Below the pieces are notes generated by a model. The model had not been told where the DNA came from. It did not search any database and saw only the letters and a list, made by a program, of their open reading frames with translations. From Methanomassiliicoccales archaeon PtaB.Bin134 (GTDB lineage Archaea > Thermoplasmatota > Thermoplasmata > Methanomassiliicoccales > UBA472), in contig MVPZ01000169.1 of assembly GCA_002067045.1 (NCBI GenBank), forward strand, positions 1-63,571: 63,571 bases of DNA, written 5' to 3'. A program made the position numbers and the translations under genes. Shown one piece after another: positions 16,306-26,331 of the stretch. The number at the start of each line of letters is the position of its first letter. Position 1 is the stretch's first letter.

Positions 16306-16712
16306 GGCTGCTGGTGGCCGTGGACGGTTCCGTGCACGGCGAGAAGGCCCTGAGGAAGGCGGCCTTGCTGGCCCTGTCCGCCCCGTCCTACGAGGTGGCC
16401 GTGGTCTATGTGGTCGAGGTGAGGGAGTTCGCCTCCCTGATGGCCGAGACGGACACCGAGGAGATGGAGGCCGCGGGAAAGAGAACACTGCAGGAATCCC
16501 TGGAGATCCTGGCCTCCGAGGATGTGCAGGCCTCCGCGCACCTGCTGCACGGGCCGCCAGTGACCAAGATACTGGAGTTCGCGGAGACCTTCCGGCCGGA
16601 CATGATCGTCACCGGAAGCCGGGGTATGGGGGCGGCCAAGGGGGCCTTGATCGGCAGCGTGTCCTCCTCCCTCTCCAAAAGGGCCAGCACCTCGGTGCTG
16701 ATAGTTAGGTAG
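16287..16712 (+). CDS. Universal stress protein (antiporter-linked)
   Basis: 141-aa UspA-family protein. It begins with a strand and Asp (LLVAVDGS) and carries the ATP-binding loop GSRGMGAAKGALIGS near the C-terminus. The gene overlaps the antiporter by 19 nt in another frame, so the two are probably co-translated and may work together; Usp domains are found fused to antiporters of this family. Stop codon is TAG. Confidence 0.9.
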   Translation: MEAQRLRLLVAVDGSVHGEKALRKAALLALSAPSYEVAVVYVVEVREFASLMAETDTEEMEAAGKRTLQESLEILASEDVQASAHLLHGPPVTKILEFAETFRPDMIVTGSRGMGAAKGALIGSVSSSLSKRASTSVLIVR

Positions 16713-16735
16713 GTTCGTCCACTGAATGGGCAAAG

Positions 16736-16744
16736 CATAAATAC
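16736..16744 (+). promoter_or_regulatory. TATA box of the ferredoxin gene
   Basis: CATAAATAC lies about 38 nt before the ATG. A GGTG Shine-Dalgarno follows at 16771-16774. The small ferredoxin therefore has its own promoter. Confidence 0.5.
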
Positions 16745-16781
16745 GGTCACTTTTCTTCTGCCCTCCCATAGGTGCCATACC

Positions 16782-16949
16782 ATGGTTACTAAGGTCAATG
16801 TCGACGAGTGTGTTGGTTGCGGACTGTGCGAGGATGTTTGCCCTACCGGTGCCATAGCTGTTGATGACGTCGCCGTCATCGACGCCGCTAAGTGCACTGA
16901 CTGCGGCAAGTGCATCGAAGAGTGCCCCAACGACGCTTTGTCCGCGTAA
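16782..16949 (+). CDS. 2[4Fe-4S] ferredoxin (55 aa)
   Basis: Very small electron carrier. Translation gives 55 aa with two complete cluster motifs: CVGCGLCEDVCP and CTDCGKCIEECP, the classic clostridial-type layout. Start ATG is preceded by GGTG with 7-nt spacing and its own TATA box. It sits head-to-tail beyond the end of the hydrogenase operon, on the opposite strand, and could carry low-potential electrons to or from that complex (inference from proximity). Confidence 0.93.
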   Translation: MVTKVNVDECVGCGLCEDVCPTGAIAVDDVAVIDAAKCTDCGKCIEECPNDALSA

Positions 16950-17034
16950 GCGCTCGGTGGTCGAGTACCGCCTTTAAACCCCTTATCTTACGGTTTTTCT
17001 CACAAAATTTTATCGACACCAGGGTCAACGGTCC

Positions 17035-17553
17035 TCAGGCCAGCAACGAACGGAGCATGCTCTCGAGCTTCGATGCGGATCCCTGGACCTCCGGGGATAT
17101 CCCTTCCCCGAACTCGGTGTCCTTGGGCTGAATGAGCAGGAGGGCGATCCTGGCCCCGGTCAGCAGGGTGACGTACTCGCAGAACACGCGAATGGGCAGG
17201 GTGTGGGTGGAGATCCCGGCGGTGCTGGTCACCTGCTCCGCCCCGTAGAGGCGGGCGGAGCCGGGAGGCAGTCCCAGCAGGGCGGCGTCCACCAGGAGCA
17301 CGTGCGTTGGCCTCAGGCCCACGATCTCGTCCACGAAGCTCTCCGGCACGGTCTCGCACTCGATCAGGCGAACCCTATCGGAGGCCAGGTCCCGCAGGTC
17401 CTCCACCACCTTGACCCCCACGTAATCGTCGCGCCGTATGGCGTTGCCTATGCCGGCGATCACGATGCTGCGGGCCCCCTGAAGCCATTCCCTCAGCTGG
17501 TCCTCGAGCGCCCTGAGATCGGGGCCCCCCTCGCTCAGCGGCTCAGGTGGCAA
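17035..17553 (-). CDS. Hydrogenase maturation protease (HycI/HyaD family)
   Basis: About 172 aa. This endopeptidase family removes the C-terminal tail of the [NiFe] large subunit after nickel insertion. Visible motifs: GIGNAIRRDDYVGVKVVE (nickel-sensing N-terminal block), CETVPESF, and LVDAALLGLPPG. No ATG or GTG precedes the conserved block; a TTG at 17553 has GGGAG 6 nt upstream and overlaps the large-subunit gene end by 19 nt, so I place the start there. It is last in the hydrogenase operon. Confidence 0.87.
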   Translation of the reverse strand: MPPEPLSEGGPDLRALEDQLREWLQGARSIVIAGIGNAIRRDDYVGVKVVEDLRDLASDRVRLIECETVPESFVDEIVGLRPTHVLLVDAALLGLPPGSARLYGAEQVTSTAGISTHTLPIRVFCEYVTLLTGARIALLLIQPKDTEFGEGISPEVQGSASKLESMLRSLLA

Positions 17554-18986
17554 ATGAGCTCCCTGCGTGGACCGTACACCTTGACGTCCATGGGCATCTG
17601 GCCGATGGCGAAGTGCGTGGCGCAGCCGAAGCAAGGGTCGTAGGCGCGGAAGGCCATCTCCACCTTGTTCAGTATGCCCTCGTCCACCTTTCCATTCCTG
17701 ATGAGGCCCTTGGCCGCGTCCCGCACGCTCATGCAGATGGACGGGTAGTTGTTGGTGGTGGCCACGATCATGTTCACGTTCTGTATCAGCGCGTCCCGGT
17801 CCAGCTGGTACTCGTGTATCAGCGTTCCCCTGGCCGCCTCCACTATGCCCACGCCGTGCCCCGGCTCGCCCGGCATCCTGCGGACCTCGGTGGAGGTGAT
17901 CTCCGGGTCGGTGGCCAGTTCCACGGCCCTCTCCGCCGCGTACAGCAGTTCGATGAGCCGGGCCCAGTGGAACACCAGGGTGCCGTGCGCCGGCTTTCCA
18001 AGGGTGGAGAACAGCAGCCTGTACTCCTGATCGGCCAGGGGCGTGGCCATGCCCTCTGAGGCGTTCAGCCTGCCCAGGGGACCCACGCGGTACACCCCGT
18101 TGTCCCTGCCGTCCACGAAGCCCTTCCAGCCGATGCTGCGCAGGAAGGGGAACTTGGAGTAGGTCCACTCCTCGGAACGCTCCTCGATGTGCTCTGCGTA
18201 GTCCTGGGCGTCGAACTTCAGGAACTCCTTTCCATCGGGGTCGACCACCCGGACCTTGCCGTCGTAGAAGTTCACTCGGTCGGCGTCGTCCACCATGCCC
18301 ATGTAGTAGGTCCGCTGGGTGTACATGTCGCTCTTGATCAGCTCCATGTACGCGGGGTTGTCCAGCACCAGGGCGTGGAATGTCTTGAGCGAGAAGAGCG
18401 CGAAGTCCACCAGGGACCTGGACATGTCCAGGATGGCCAGGCGGTTCTCCTCGCTCAGGGCCTTGCTTATGCCCCCGGGGAGTCCGCTGACCGGGTGGGT
18501 GGCCTTCCCTCCGATGATCTCGGTGATCCTCTGCCCGTAGGCCCGGTGCTTGATGACCTCCTTGGCCACGTCCAGTCCGGCCTTCTCTATCACCCCCAGG
18601 ATGTTCCTCTTCTCCGGGGGGGCGTCCGGGCCGACGATGAAGTCAGGTCCGCCCAGGTAGTAGAAGTGCAGGATGTGGTCATAGCAGATGTAGCCCATGT
18701 ACTGCAGCTCGCGCAGCTTCTTGGCCGCGGACGGCGGTTCCACCCCGAAGCAGGCGTCCAGGGCCTTGACGGAAGCGTAATGGTGCGCCACCGGGCAGAC
18801 GCCGCATATGCGCGTGGTGAGCAGGGGCATCAGCTCCGCCGGGCGGCCCACGCAGAAGGACTCGAAGCCCCTCAGCTCGGGTATCTTGAGGTAGGCGTTC
18901 TCCACCTCTCCCTGGTCGTCCAGGAATATGGAGATGTTGCCGTGGCCTTCCAGCCGGGTGATCGGGTCAATAGTGATCTCCTTCAT
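17535..18986 (-). CDS. [NiFe] hydrogenase large subunit (group 3, cytoplasmic)
   Basis: 483-aa catalytic subunit. The four nickel-ligand cysteines are present in the L1 motif RICGVC (about residues 59-64) and the L2 motif DPCFGCATH near the C-terminus. About 25 residues follow L2 and include the tail the maturation protease would trim. There is no Tat partner or membrane anchor, consistent with cytoplasmic group 3 (Mvh/sulfhydrogenase-like) enzymes. Its ATG overlaps the small-subunit stop by 4 nt. Mode of action is inferred from neighbours: electrons would pass via the small subunit to the flavoprotein and MvhD-like subunits encoded upstream. Confidence 0.93.
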   Translation of the reverse strand: MKEITIDPITRLEGHGNISIFLDDQGEVENAYLKIPELRGFESFCVGRPAELMPLLTTRICGVCPVAHHYASVKALDACFGVEPPSAAKKLRELQYMGYICYDHILHFYYLGGPDFIVGPDAPPEKRNILGVIEKAGLDVAKEVIKHRAYGQRITEIIGGKATHPVSGLPGGISKALSEENRLAILDMSRSLVDFALFSLKTFHALVLDNPAYMELIKSDMYTQRTYYMGMVDDADRVNFYDGKVRVVDPDGKEFLKFDAQDYAEHIEERSEEWTYSKFPFLRSIGWKGFVDGRDNGVYRVGPLGRLNASEGMATPLADQEYRLLFSTLGKPAHGTLVFHWARLIELLYAAERAVELATDPEITSTEVRRMPGEPGHGVGIVEAARGTLIHEYQLDRDALIQNVNMIVATTNNYPSICMSVRDAAKGLIRNGKVDEGILNKVEMAFRAYDPCFGCATHFAIGQMPMDVKVYGPRRELICHLSR

Positions 18987-19945
18987 CTCTTCATCACCTT
19001 CCTTCTGAGGATGGACGCGGGCAGGCTGTACATGTAGAATATGCCCACCGGGTCCTTGATCTGCGAAATAAGGTCCTCCACATCCTCTTCCGAGTACGTC
19101 CCCGGCTCCTTGTCCAGGTTCAGTATGGAGGCCAGGGCGGTCATCATCCCCGTGCCTATGTCCGACTGGTTGGGGGCGGCACCCCCGCAGCCCGTGCAGG
19201 GCATGTCCACCTTCAGGCACTGCGCCCCGCAGCCTCCGCGGGTGGCCATGCCCATGCAGATGATCCCCTGCTCCATGAGGCAGCGCTCCGGATCGGGAAC
19301 GAACTCGTGCACCCGGTGCAGGGCGGTGATCTTCTTGTTCTCCCGCTTGCGCGGGCACTCCGCGCACACCGCGGGCATGGGCGCCAGCACCGTGCCCTTG
19401 GGAGGCAGCTTGCCTGCGACGATCGCGTCCAGGGCGTTCACGATGAGCTGCACCGGCGGGGGGCATCCCGGCAGATAGTAATCCACGTCCACGGTCTGGT
19501 CAAGGGTCTTCACCGTGTCGTAGAAGGTGGGTATGTGCAGCGTCCCCTCCCTCACCTGCGAATCCGGTCTGGGGACGGCGGAGCCGTTGTCCCGGCCCTG
19601 GCTCACCTGCATGTACACGTGGTCCAGGATGTCCTGGGCATCGTGCAGGTTGGCCAATCCCGGAACGGAACCCTCGTTGGCGCAGGAGCCGAAGGCCACC
19701 AGCAGCTTGGACTTGGCCCTGAGCACATTGGCCATGTGCTCCTGCTCGCTGTTGCGCACGGAGCCGTTGAAGAAGGTCACGTCCACGTAGCCGTCCGGGA
19801 AGGCCTCCACGTCCCTGTACTTCACGTCCATGGCCACCGGCCAGAACACAATGTCCACGTGCTGGACCAGGTCGAGTATCCTCTCGTTCATGTCCAGGAC
19901 CGCGATCTCGCAGCCCCCGCAGCTGGCCGCCCAGTAGAATGCCAC
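18983..19945 (-). CDS. [NiFe] hydrogenase small subunit
   Basis: 320-aa iron-sulfur subunit that relays electrons from the Ni-Fe site. The proximal-cluster cysteines are seen in SCGGCEIAVLD, AFGSCANEG and LPGCPPP. The C-terminal part adds cysteine-rich segments (CAECPRKRE, CLMEQGIICMG, GGCGAQCL, MPCTGCGG), as in cytoplasmic enzymes carrying further [4Fe-4S] clusters. The likely start is GTG at 19945, just past the upstream flavoprotein stop (TGAAGGTG). The preceding in-frame codons (IDKLK) resemble the family N-terminus, so an unusual upstream start is possible. Confidence 0.92.
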   Translation of the reverse strand: MAFYWAASCGGCEIAVLDMNERILDLVQHVDIVFWPVAMDVKYRDVEAFPDGYVDVTFFNGSVRNSEQEHMANVLRAKSKLLVAFGSCANEGSVPGLANLHDAQDILDHVYMQVSQGRDNGSAVPRPDSQVREGTLHIPTFYDTVKTLDQTVDVDYYLPGCPPPVQLIVNALDAIVAGKLPPKGTVLAPMPAVCAECPRKRENKKITALHRVHEFVPDPERCLMEQGIICMGMATRGGCGAQCLKVDMPCTGCGGAAPNQSDIGTGMMTALASILNLDKEPGTYSEEDVEDLISQIKDPVGIFYMYSLPASILRRKVMKR

Positions 19946-19947
19946 CT

Positions 19948-21414
19948 TCAGTTTGTCGATGTGCGGTCCCCCCTTGGTCCTCCGGTAAGGTATTCATGCA
20001 TGGCCCGGGCGGCCCTCTTGCCCGCGCCCATGGCGCTGATGACCGTGGCCGCGCCGGTGGCCACGTCCCCGCCGGCGAAGACCCCCTCCAGGTTCGTCCG
20101 ACCGTCCTCGTCCACCAGTATGGTGCCGTTGCGCGGGTTGGTCTTGAGGCCCTCGGTGGTCCTCTGGATGATCGGGTTCGGGGTCTGGCCGATGGCCACG
20201 ATCACCGTGTCGGTGTCCACCTCGAAGTCCGAGCAGGCGATCGGCTTCACGCCGGTCCGCCCGCGCTCGTCCGGCATGGTCAGCTCCATGCAGGTGCAGC
20301 GCATCGCGCGCACCCAGCCCTTGTCGTCCCCGTAGAACTCAGCGGGGGCGTTCAGGAAGTTGCAGATCAGCCCCTCCTCCTCGGCGTTCTCGATCTCCTC
20401 CCGCCGGGCGGGCAGCTCGTTCCGGGAGCGCCGGTAGTTGAGGCAGACCCTGGCCCCCAGTCTCATGGATATGCGCGCGCAGTCCATGGCCACGTTGCCT
20501 CCGCCGATGACCACCACGTGCTTTCCGATTCGTATCGGGGTGTCGCTCTCCGGGAAGTTGTAGGCCTTCATCAGGTTGACCCTGATCAGGAACTCGTTGG
20601 CCGAGTATATCCCGCCCAGGTTCTCTCCCGGGCAGCCGGTCCATTGGGGCAGACCGGCCCCGCTGGCGATGTAGATGGCGTCGTAGCCCTGCTCCATCAG
20701 CTCGGGGATGGTGTGAATGCGCCCGATCAGGTTTCCCAGGCGCAGCTCCACGCCCAGGCTCTGAACGTACTCCACCTCCTTCTGCACGATGTCCTTGGGA
20801 AGCCGGAACTCGGGGATGCCGTACATCAGCACCCCTCCGGCCACGTGAAGCGCCTCGAACAGGGTGACCTCGTGCCCCAGCTTGGCCAGGTCGGAGGCCG
20901 CCGTCAGCCCGGACGGCCCCGCTCCGATGATGGCCACCCTCTTGCCGGTCGAGGCCGGCCGGGGAGGCGCCTTCATCCCGTGCTCCCTCTCCCAGTCGGC
21001 CAGGAAGCGCTCCAGGCGGCCAATGTTGACCGGGTCCCCCTTCTTTCCGCGCAGGCAGTTCTTCTGGCACTGGGCCTCCTGCGGGCACACCCTTCCGCAC
21101 ACCGCGGGCAGGGCGTTCTTGGACTTGATTATGGCGATGGCATCCTCGTAGTTCCTCTGGGACAGCTTCTCAATGAACTGGGGGATGGGCACCTCCACCG
21201 GGCAGCCCTGCACGCACTGCGGCTTCTTGCACCTCAGGCAGCGCTCCGCCTCGGCCAGGGCCATCTCCTCCGTGTAGCCCAAGGCGACCTCCTTGAAGTT
21301 CCTGACCCGCTCCTCAGGCTCCTGGCGGGGCATGGGGATATCCTCGTCCATGCGCTTCTCGCCCCTCCTCCTGGGCTCATTGCCTTCCACAGCGGCACCC
21401 CCCTTTGTGCTCAT
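19948..21414 (-). CDS. NfnB/GltD-like NADP(H) oxidoreductase flavoprotein
   Basis: 488-aa member of the glutamate synthase small-subunit family, which includes NfnB and sulfide dehydrogenase alpha. The N-terminus has two cysteine clusters (CLRCKKPQCVQGCP and CGRVCPQEAQCQKNC) for [4Fe-4S] centres. Then come an FAD-binding GAGPSGLTAASDL and an NADP-binding GGGNVAMDCARISMR. In NfnAB this subunit oxidises or reduces NADP(H) and bifurcates electrons. No glutamate synthase large subunit is adjacent. It is flanked by an NfnA-like gene and the hydrogenase, so an Nfn-hydrogenase complex is inferred. Confidence 0.9.
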   Translation of the reverse strand: MSTKGGAAVEGNEPRRRGEKRMDEDIPMPRQEPEERVRNFKEVALGYTEEMALAEAERCLRCKKPQCVQGCPVEVPIPQFIEKLSQRNYEDAIAIIKSKNALPAVCGRVCPQEAQCQKNCLRGKKGDPVNIGRLERFLADWEREHGMKAPPRPASTGKRVAIIGAGPSGLTAASDLAKLGHEVTLFEALHVAGGVLMYGIPEFRLPKDIVQKEVEYVQSLGVELRLGNLIGRIHTIPELMEQGYDAIYIASGAGLPQWTGCPGENLGGIYSANEFLIRVNLMKAYNFPESDTPIRIGKHVVVIGGGNVAMDCARISMRLGARVCLNYRRSRNELPARREEIENAEEEGLICNFLNAPAEFYGDDKGWVRAMRCTCMELTMPDERGRTGVKPIACSDFEVDTDTVIVAIGQTPNPIIQRTTEGLKTNPRNGTILVDEDGRTNLEGVFAGGDVATGAATVISAMGAGKRAARAMHEYLTGGPRGDRTSTN

Positions 21415-22216
21415 GGAGCAGCGCGCTCAGGCGCTCCTCCGGCAGCATGCTGCGCTGCCTGTTGATGAGCTCGTCGAAGTTGGTCTTGTGGCCGTCGAAC
21501 TCCGGGCCGTCCACGCATCCGAAGAGCATCTGCTCCCCCACGGTGACCCGGCACACCCCGCACATCCCCATCCCGTCGATCATGATCGGGGTGAGGGAGA
21601 CCACGGTGGGTATCCCGAAGGGCTTGGTGATCTCGCTGACCCTCTTCATCATCACCACCGGGCCGATGACCGTGCAGCGGTCGAACCTCTCCCTGGACAG
21701 GAGGTCCTTCAGGAAGTCCAGCCCCTTCTCGCCCACGCTGCCGTCGTCCGAGGACACGTACACGCGGTCGCTGTACCGCTCCGCCACGTCCCTCTTGAAC
21801 AGGAACTCCTGGCTGCGGCAGCCCAGCACCGTCACCACCTCGTTCCCGGCCTCCTTCAGGGCCTTGGCCTGCAGCAATGCCGGGGCGGCCATGATGCTCC
21901 CGCCCACGCAGAGGACCCTGCCGAACCTGCCGATCTCCGAAGGGTTTCCCAGCGGGCCGGTCACGTTGAAGATGTCCTGCCCCTGCTCGAAGGTCCCCAG
22001 CTCCCGGGTGGTCTTCCCCACCTCGTGGAAGGCGAAGGACACCGTGCCCCTCTGGCGGTCGTAATCGCAGATGCTCAGGGGCACCCTCTCGCCGCCCTCC
22101 CTGGGCACCACGATCAGGAACTGACCCGGCAGGGCCTTGGCGGCGATCTCCGGGGCCTCCACCTCAAAGAGGGTGTGCTTGTGGGCCAGCCTCTCCTTGG
22201 AAATGATGCGGTACAT
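21377..22216 (-). CDS. NfnA/PyrK-like FAD-[2Fe-2S] oxidoreductase subunit
   Basis: 279-aa ferredoxin-NADP reductase family protein, like NfnA, sulfide dehydrogenase beta and HydG of sulfhydrogenase. It has an FAD-binding barrel (RVPLSICDYDRQRG), a nucleotide-binding region (RVLCVGGSIMAAPALLQAK) and a C-terminal cluster site (GMCGVCRVTVGEQMLFGC). It overlaps the NfnB-like gene by 38 nt and lies 1 nt from the MvhD-like gene upstream. The extra C-terminal tail (HKGGCRCGRQ) has more cysteines than usual. Confidence 0.9.
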   Translation of the reverse strand: MYRIISKERLAHKHTLFEVEAPEIAAKALPGQFLIVVPREGGERVPLSICDYDRQRGTVSFAFHEVGKTTRELGTFEQGQDIFNVTGPLGNPSEIGRFGRVLCVGGSIMAAPALLQAKALKEAGNEVVTVLGCRSQEFLFKRDVAERYSDRVYVSSDDGSVGEKGLDFLKDLLSRERFDRCTVIGPVVMMKRVSEITKPFGIPTVVSLTPIMIDGMGMCGVCRVTVGEQMLFGCVDGPEFDGHKTNFDELINRQRSMLPEERLSALLHEHKGGCRCGRQ

Positions 22217-22217
22217 C

Positions 22218-23414
22218 TCAGTCCTCCTTGCGGACTTCGTTCAGCGGCAGGGTGGCTATGCGCTCGCAGAAGGCCTCGAAGCGGCTGGTGAAATCCCCAG
22301 CGCAGCGCGGAGATAGTTCATGCATCTCGAAGCGCTCCGAGAGCCCCAGCCTCTCCAGGGCGGTCAGCAGCACCTCCAGCTGCCGCTCGGCGGTGTCCCG
22401 CCCCTTCTGCAGCTTGCAGTCCTCCGGGGCGCACACCACTCCCATCACCCCGTCGAACCCGCTCTGCAGGGCGTTCAGCACGTGCACGGGGTCCAGCCCC
22501 TTGAAGCAGGGGACCTCCAGCATCATGGCGTTCCTCCCCCTCAGCATGCGGTCCGGGTCGTCCAGGGCGGAGAACTCCGACCACTGGCAGCTGAACACCA
22601 GTATGGACGGCTTGTGGTCCCGCTCGCGCATGCGGGCCGCGGCCTCCTCGTAGGAGCGCAGCACGGTGTAGAAATCGTAGCCCTTCACCTGTATGGCGTT
22701 GTGCGGGCAGACCATCTGGCAGGCCCCGCAGCCCACGCACTTCTCCTGGTCCACCACCGGGGAGGAGAAGTCCGCGGCGGTGATGGCCCCGTAGGGGCAT
22801 ACGAACACGCACTTGTCGCAGCCCACGCAGTCATGGCTGATCCACACCGCCTTGCGGGAGTACTTGACCACCTGCAGGGCGTCCTCCGGGTAGCCCAGCT
22901 GCTTGATGACCGCCTTGCCCAGCAGTAGCCTCCTGGTCTCTATCCTGGTGCCCTCCTTCATGCGGCAGAAGCCGTCCTGGCACTGGATGGACACGATGTT
23001 CCTGATGCCGGAGGAAAGGGCGTTGAACACGAAGTCCGTGGGGATCCGTCCGGCGCAGGGTATCCTGAGGGGGATGTAATCCCTGGTGCGCAGCCCCTGC
23101 TCGGCCAGGATGTCCTCCACCTCCCCGCTGCTGGGGGAGTTGCCGCGGCACATCATGACCAGGGTCTCCGCGCCCGGGCTGGCGCTGCGGACGTAATCCA
23201 GCAGCCCGTCGTAATCGTAATAGGCCATCTCGATGGCCGACACCGGGCAGGCGCTGTAGCATATGCCGCAGACCTGGCACTTCTGGATGTCTATCTTGAT
23301 GCGTCCGTCCTCCTGCTGATAGATGGCTTCGAACGGACAGAGGGAATAGCAGACCTTGCACCTGCTGCACAGGTCCTGGTCGATCTTCACGGCGGCGAGG
23401 CAGTTATCGTTCAT
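22218..23414 (-). CDS. Duplicated ferredoxin/MvhD-like electron-transfer subunit
   Basis: 398-aa protein with an internal duplication: a pair of [4Fe-4S] motifs (CSRCKVCYSLCP, CQVCGICYSACP; about residues 16-56), an MvhD/FlpD-like domain (about 75-170), a second ferredoxin pair (CVGCDKCVFVCP, CVGCGACQMVCP; about 196-240) and a second MvhD-like domain (about 255-345). MvhD carries a [2Fe-2S] cluster and joins Mvh hydrogenase to heterodisulfide reductase in methanogens. No hdr genes are present here, so this subunit presumably joins the hydrogenase to the NfnAB-like flavoproteins. It is first in the operon. Confidence 0.85.
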   Translation of the reverse strand: MNDNCLAAVKIDQDLCSRCKVCYSLCPFEAIYQQEDGRIKIDIQKCQVCGICYSACPVSAIEMAYYDYDGLLDYVRSASPGAETLVMMCRGNSPSSGEVEDILAEQGLRTRDYIPLRIPCAGRIPTDFVFNALSSGIRNIVSIQCQDGFCRMKEGTRIETRRLLLGKAVIKQLGYPEDALQVVKYSRKAVWISHDCVGCDKCVFVCPYGAITAADFSSPVVDQEKCVGCGACQMVCPHNAIQVKGYDFYTVLRSYEEAAARMRERDHKPSILVFSCQWSEFSALDDPDRMLRGRNAMMLEVPCFKGLDPVHVLNALQSGFDGVMGVVCAPEDCKLQKGRDTAERQLEVLLTALERLGLSERFEMHELSPRCAGDFTSRFEAFCERIATLPLNEVRKED

Positions 23415-25099
<1,685 letters not shown>

Positions 25100-25108
25100 A
25101 CGGCTTCC

Positions 25109-25126
25109 CGTCCGGGACGCCGGACG
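25109..25126 (+). terminator. GC-rich hairpin after gdhA
   Basis: A 7-bp perfect stem CGTCCGG / CCGGACG with a 4-nt loop lies 10 nt past the gdhA stop. There is no T-run, so it may protect or process the mRNA end rather than terminate transcription. Confidence 0.35.
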
Positions 25127-25216
25127 GAGCAATATCTTCCCAGCCGTCATTTCACTGACGATCGTCCTCAATCTCTATATCTTCCAGAACGCCATGCGGA
25201 CATGCAGGGTGAAAGG

Positions 25217-25783
25217 ATGAGGATACTAGCTATCAACGGAAGCCCCCGCAAGGACGGGAACACCGCCAGGCTGCTCAAGGAGATCACCAAGGACCACGCG
25301 GACGTGGACCTGGACTACTACAACCTGAACGAGCTGAAGATCAAGGACTGCCAGGCCTGCTTCTACTGCAAGAAGAACGACGCCTGCGCGGTGAAGGACG
25401 ACATGCAGCTCCTGTACAAGAAGCTCAGGGAGGCCGACGCGCTGGTGATCGGCTCGCCCATTTACTTCAGCACCGAGACCGCCAGCACCCGGGCCTTCAT
25501 CGACAGGATGTACGCCCTGCTGGCCTTCGGCGACGGCCCGGGCAAGTACGTCCCCCGGTTGAAGCCGGGCAAGAAGGTCATTGCCGTGTTCCCGTGCGGA
25601 AATCCCAACGGGCAGGAGTTCTATGCCGAGGTGGCCAAGCGCATGTTCGCCACCTGGGGCATGCTGGGCTTCAAGGAGGTTCACCCCTTCGTGATCCAGG
25701 GCACCTCGCCGCAGGGCAACGTCCTGGAGCTGGTCCGGGCGCAGGAAGTGGTCAAGGAATGCCATGGCCTGCTGGGTGATTGA
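25217..25783 (+). CDS. Iron-sulfur flavoprotein / NADPH-dependent FMN reductase
   Basis: 188-aa flavodoxin-fold protein. The FMN phosphate loop is INGSPRKDGNTARLL at the N-terminus. The compact cysteine motif CQACFYCKKNDAC (about residues 46-58) is that of archaeal iron-sulfur flavoproteins, which carry a [4Fe-4S] cluster near FMN and act in redox-stress or electron transfer. The start at 25217 is preferred over the in-frame ATG at 25202 because it begins the fold directly and has GGTG upstream. Its stop overlaps the next gene's ATG (TGATG). Confidence 0.88.
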   Translation: MRILAINGSPRKDGNTARLLKEITKDHADVDLDYYNLNELKIKDCQACFYCKKNDACAVKDDMQLLYKKLREADALVIGSPIYFSTETASTRAFIDRMYALLAFGDGPGKYVPRLKPGKKVIAVFPCGNPNGQEFYAEVAKRMFATWGMLGFKEVHPFVIQGTSPQGNVLELVRAQEVVKECHGLLGD

Positions 25784-26331
25784 TGGGCTTCAGGGCCTTC
25801 ATCGCCGTGGACGTGGAGTGCGGACCGGTGCTCAGGGACGCCATAGAGGAGCTGGCGCACCTCGGGCGGGCCCTGAAGCCGGTATCGCCGGGGAACGTTC
25901 ACGTCACCCTCAAGTTCCTGGGAGAGACCGAGGAGCAGACCGTTCCCGATCTGGGAGGGGTCATGAGGAAGGCCGTGCAGGGCCTAGCTCCCTTCGAGGT
26001 CCGGCTGATCGGCACCGGGGTTTTCCCTAACCTGCGCGCCGCCCGGGTGGTCTGGGTGGGGATGGAGGGTACGGAGCCGCTCAAAAGGATCGTGACCGGA
26101 CTGGAGGACGGCTGCGTGCCGCTCGGCTTCAGCCGGGACAGGTACGCCTTCTCGCCCCATCTCACCCTGGCCAGGGTGAGGGAGGGCTTCAAGGCCGACC
26201 TGGTCGATTTCCTTAAGTACGGCCGGGACAAGGATTTCGGCTCGTTCGCCGTGAACGCGATCAAACTGAAGAAGAGCGTGCTCACCCCGAACGGACCTAT
26301 ATACAGCGACGTTCTGGATATCGGGCTCTAA
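25783..26331 (+). CDS. thpR: RNA 2',3'-cyclic phosphodiesterase (ThpR/LigT)
   Basis: 182-aa 2H-phosphoesterase. Both HxTx signatures are present: HVTL (about residue 43) and HLTL (about 125). The family opens 2',3'-cyclic phosphates on RNA and was first described as a tRNA ligase-like activity, fitting an organism that splices tRNA introns such as the tRNA-Cys at 38908. It starts within the stop of the preceding flavoprotein gene and converges on the biotin carboxylase gene, overlapping its end by 4 nt. Confidence 0.92.
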   Translation: MGFRAFIAVDVECGPVLRDAIEELAHLGRALKPVSPGNVHVTLKFLGETEEQTVPDLGGVMRKAVQGLAPFEVRLIGTGVFPNLRAARVVWVGMEGTEPLKRIVTGLEDGCVPLGFSRDRYAFSPHLTLARVREGFKADLVDFLKYGRDKDFGSFAVNAIKLKKSVLTPNGPIYSDVLDIGL

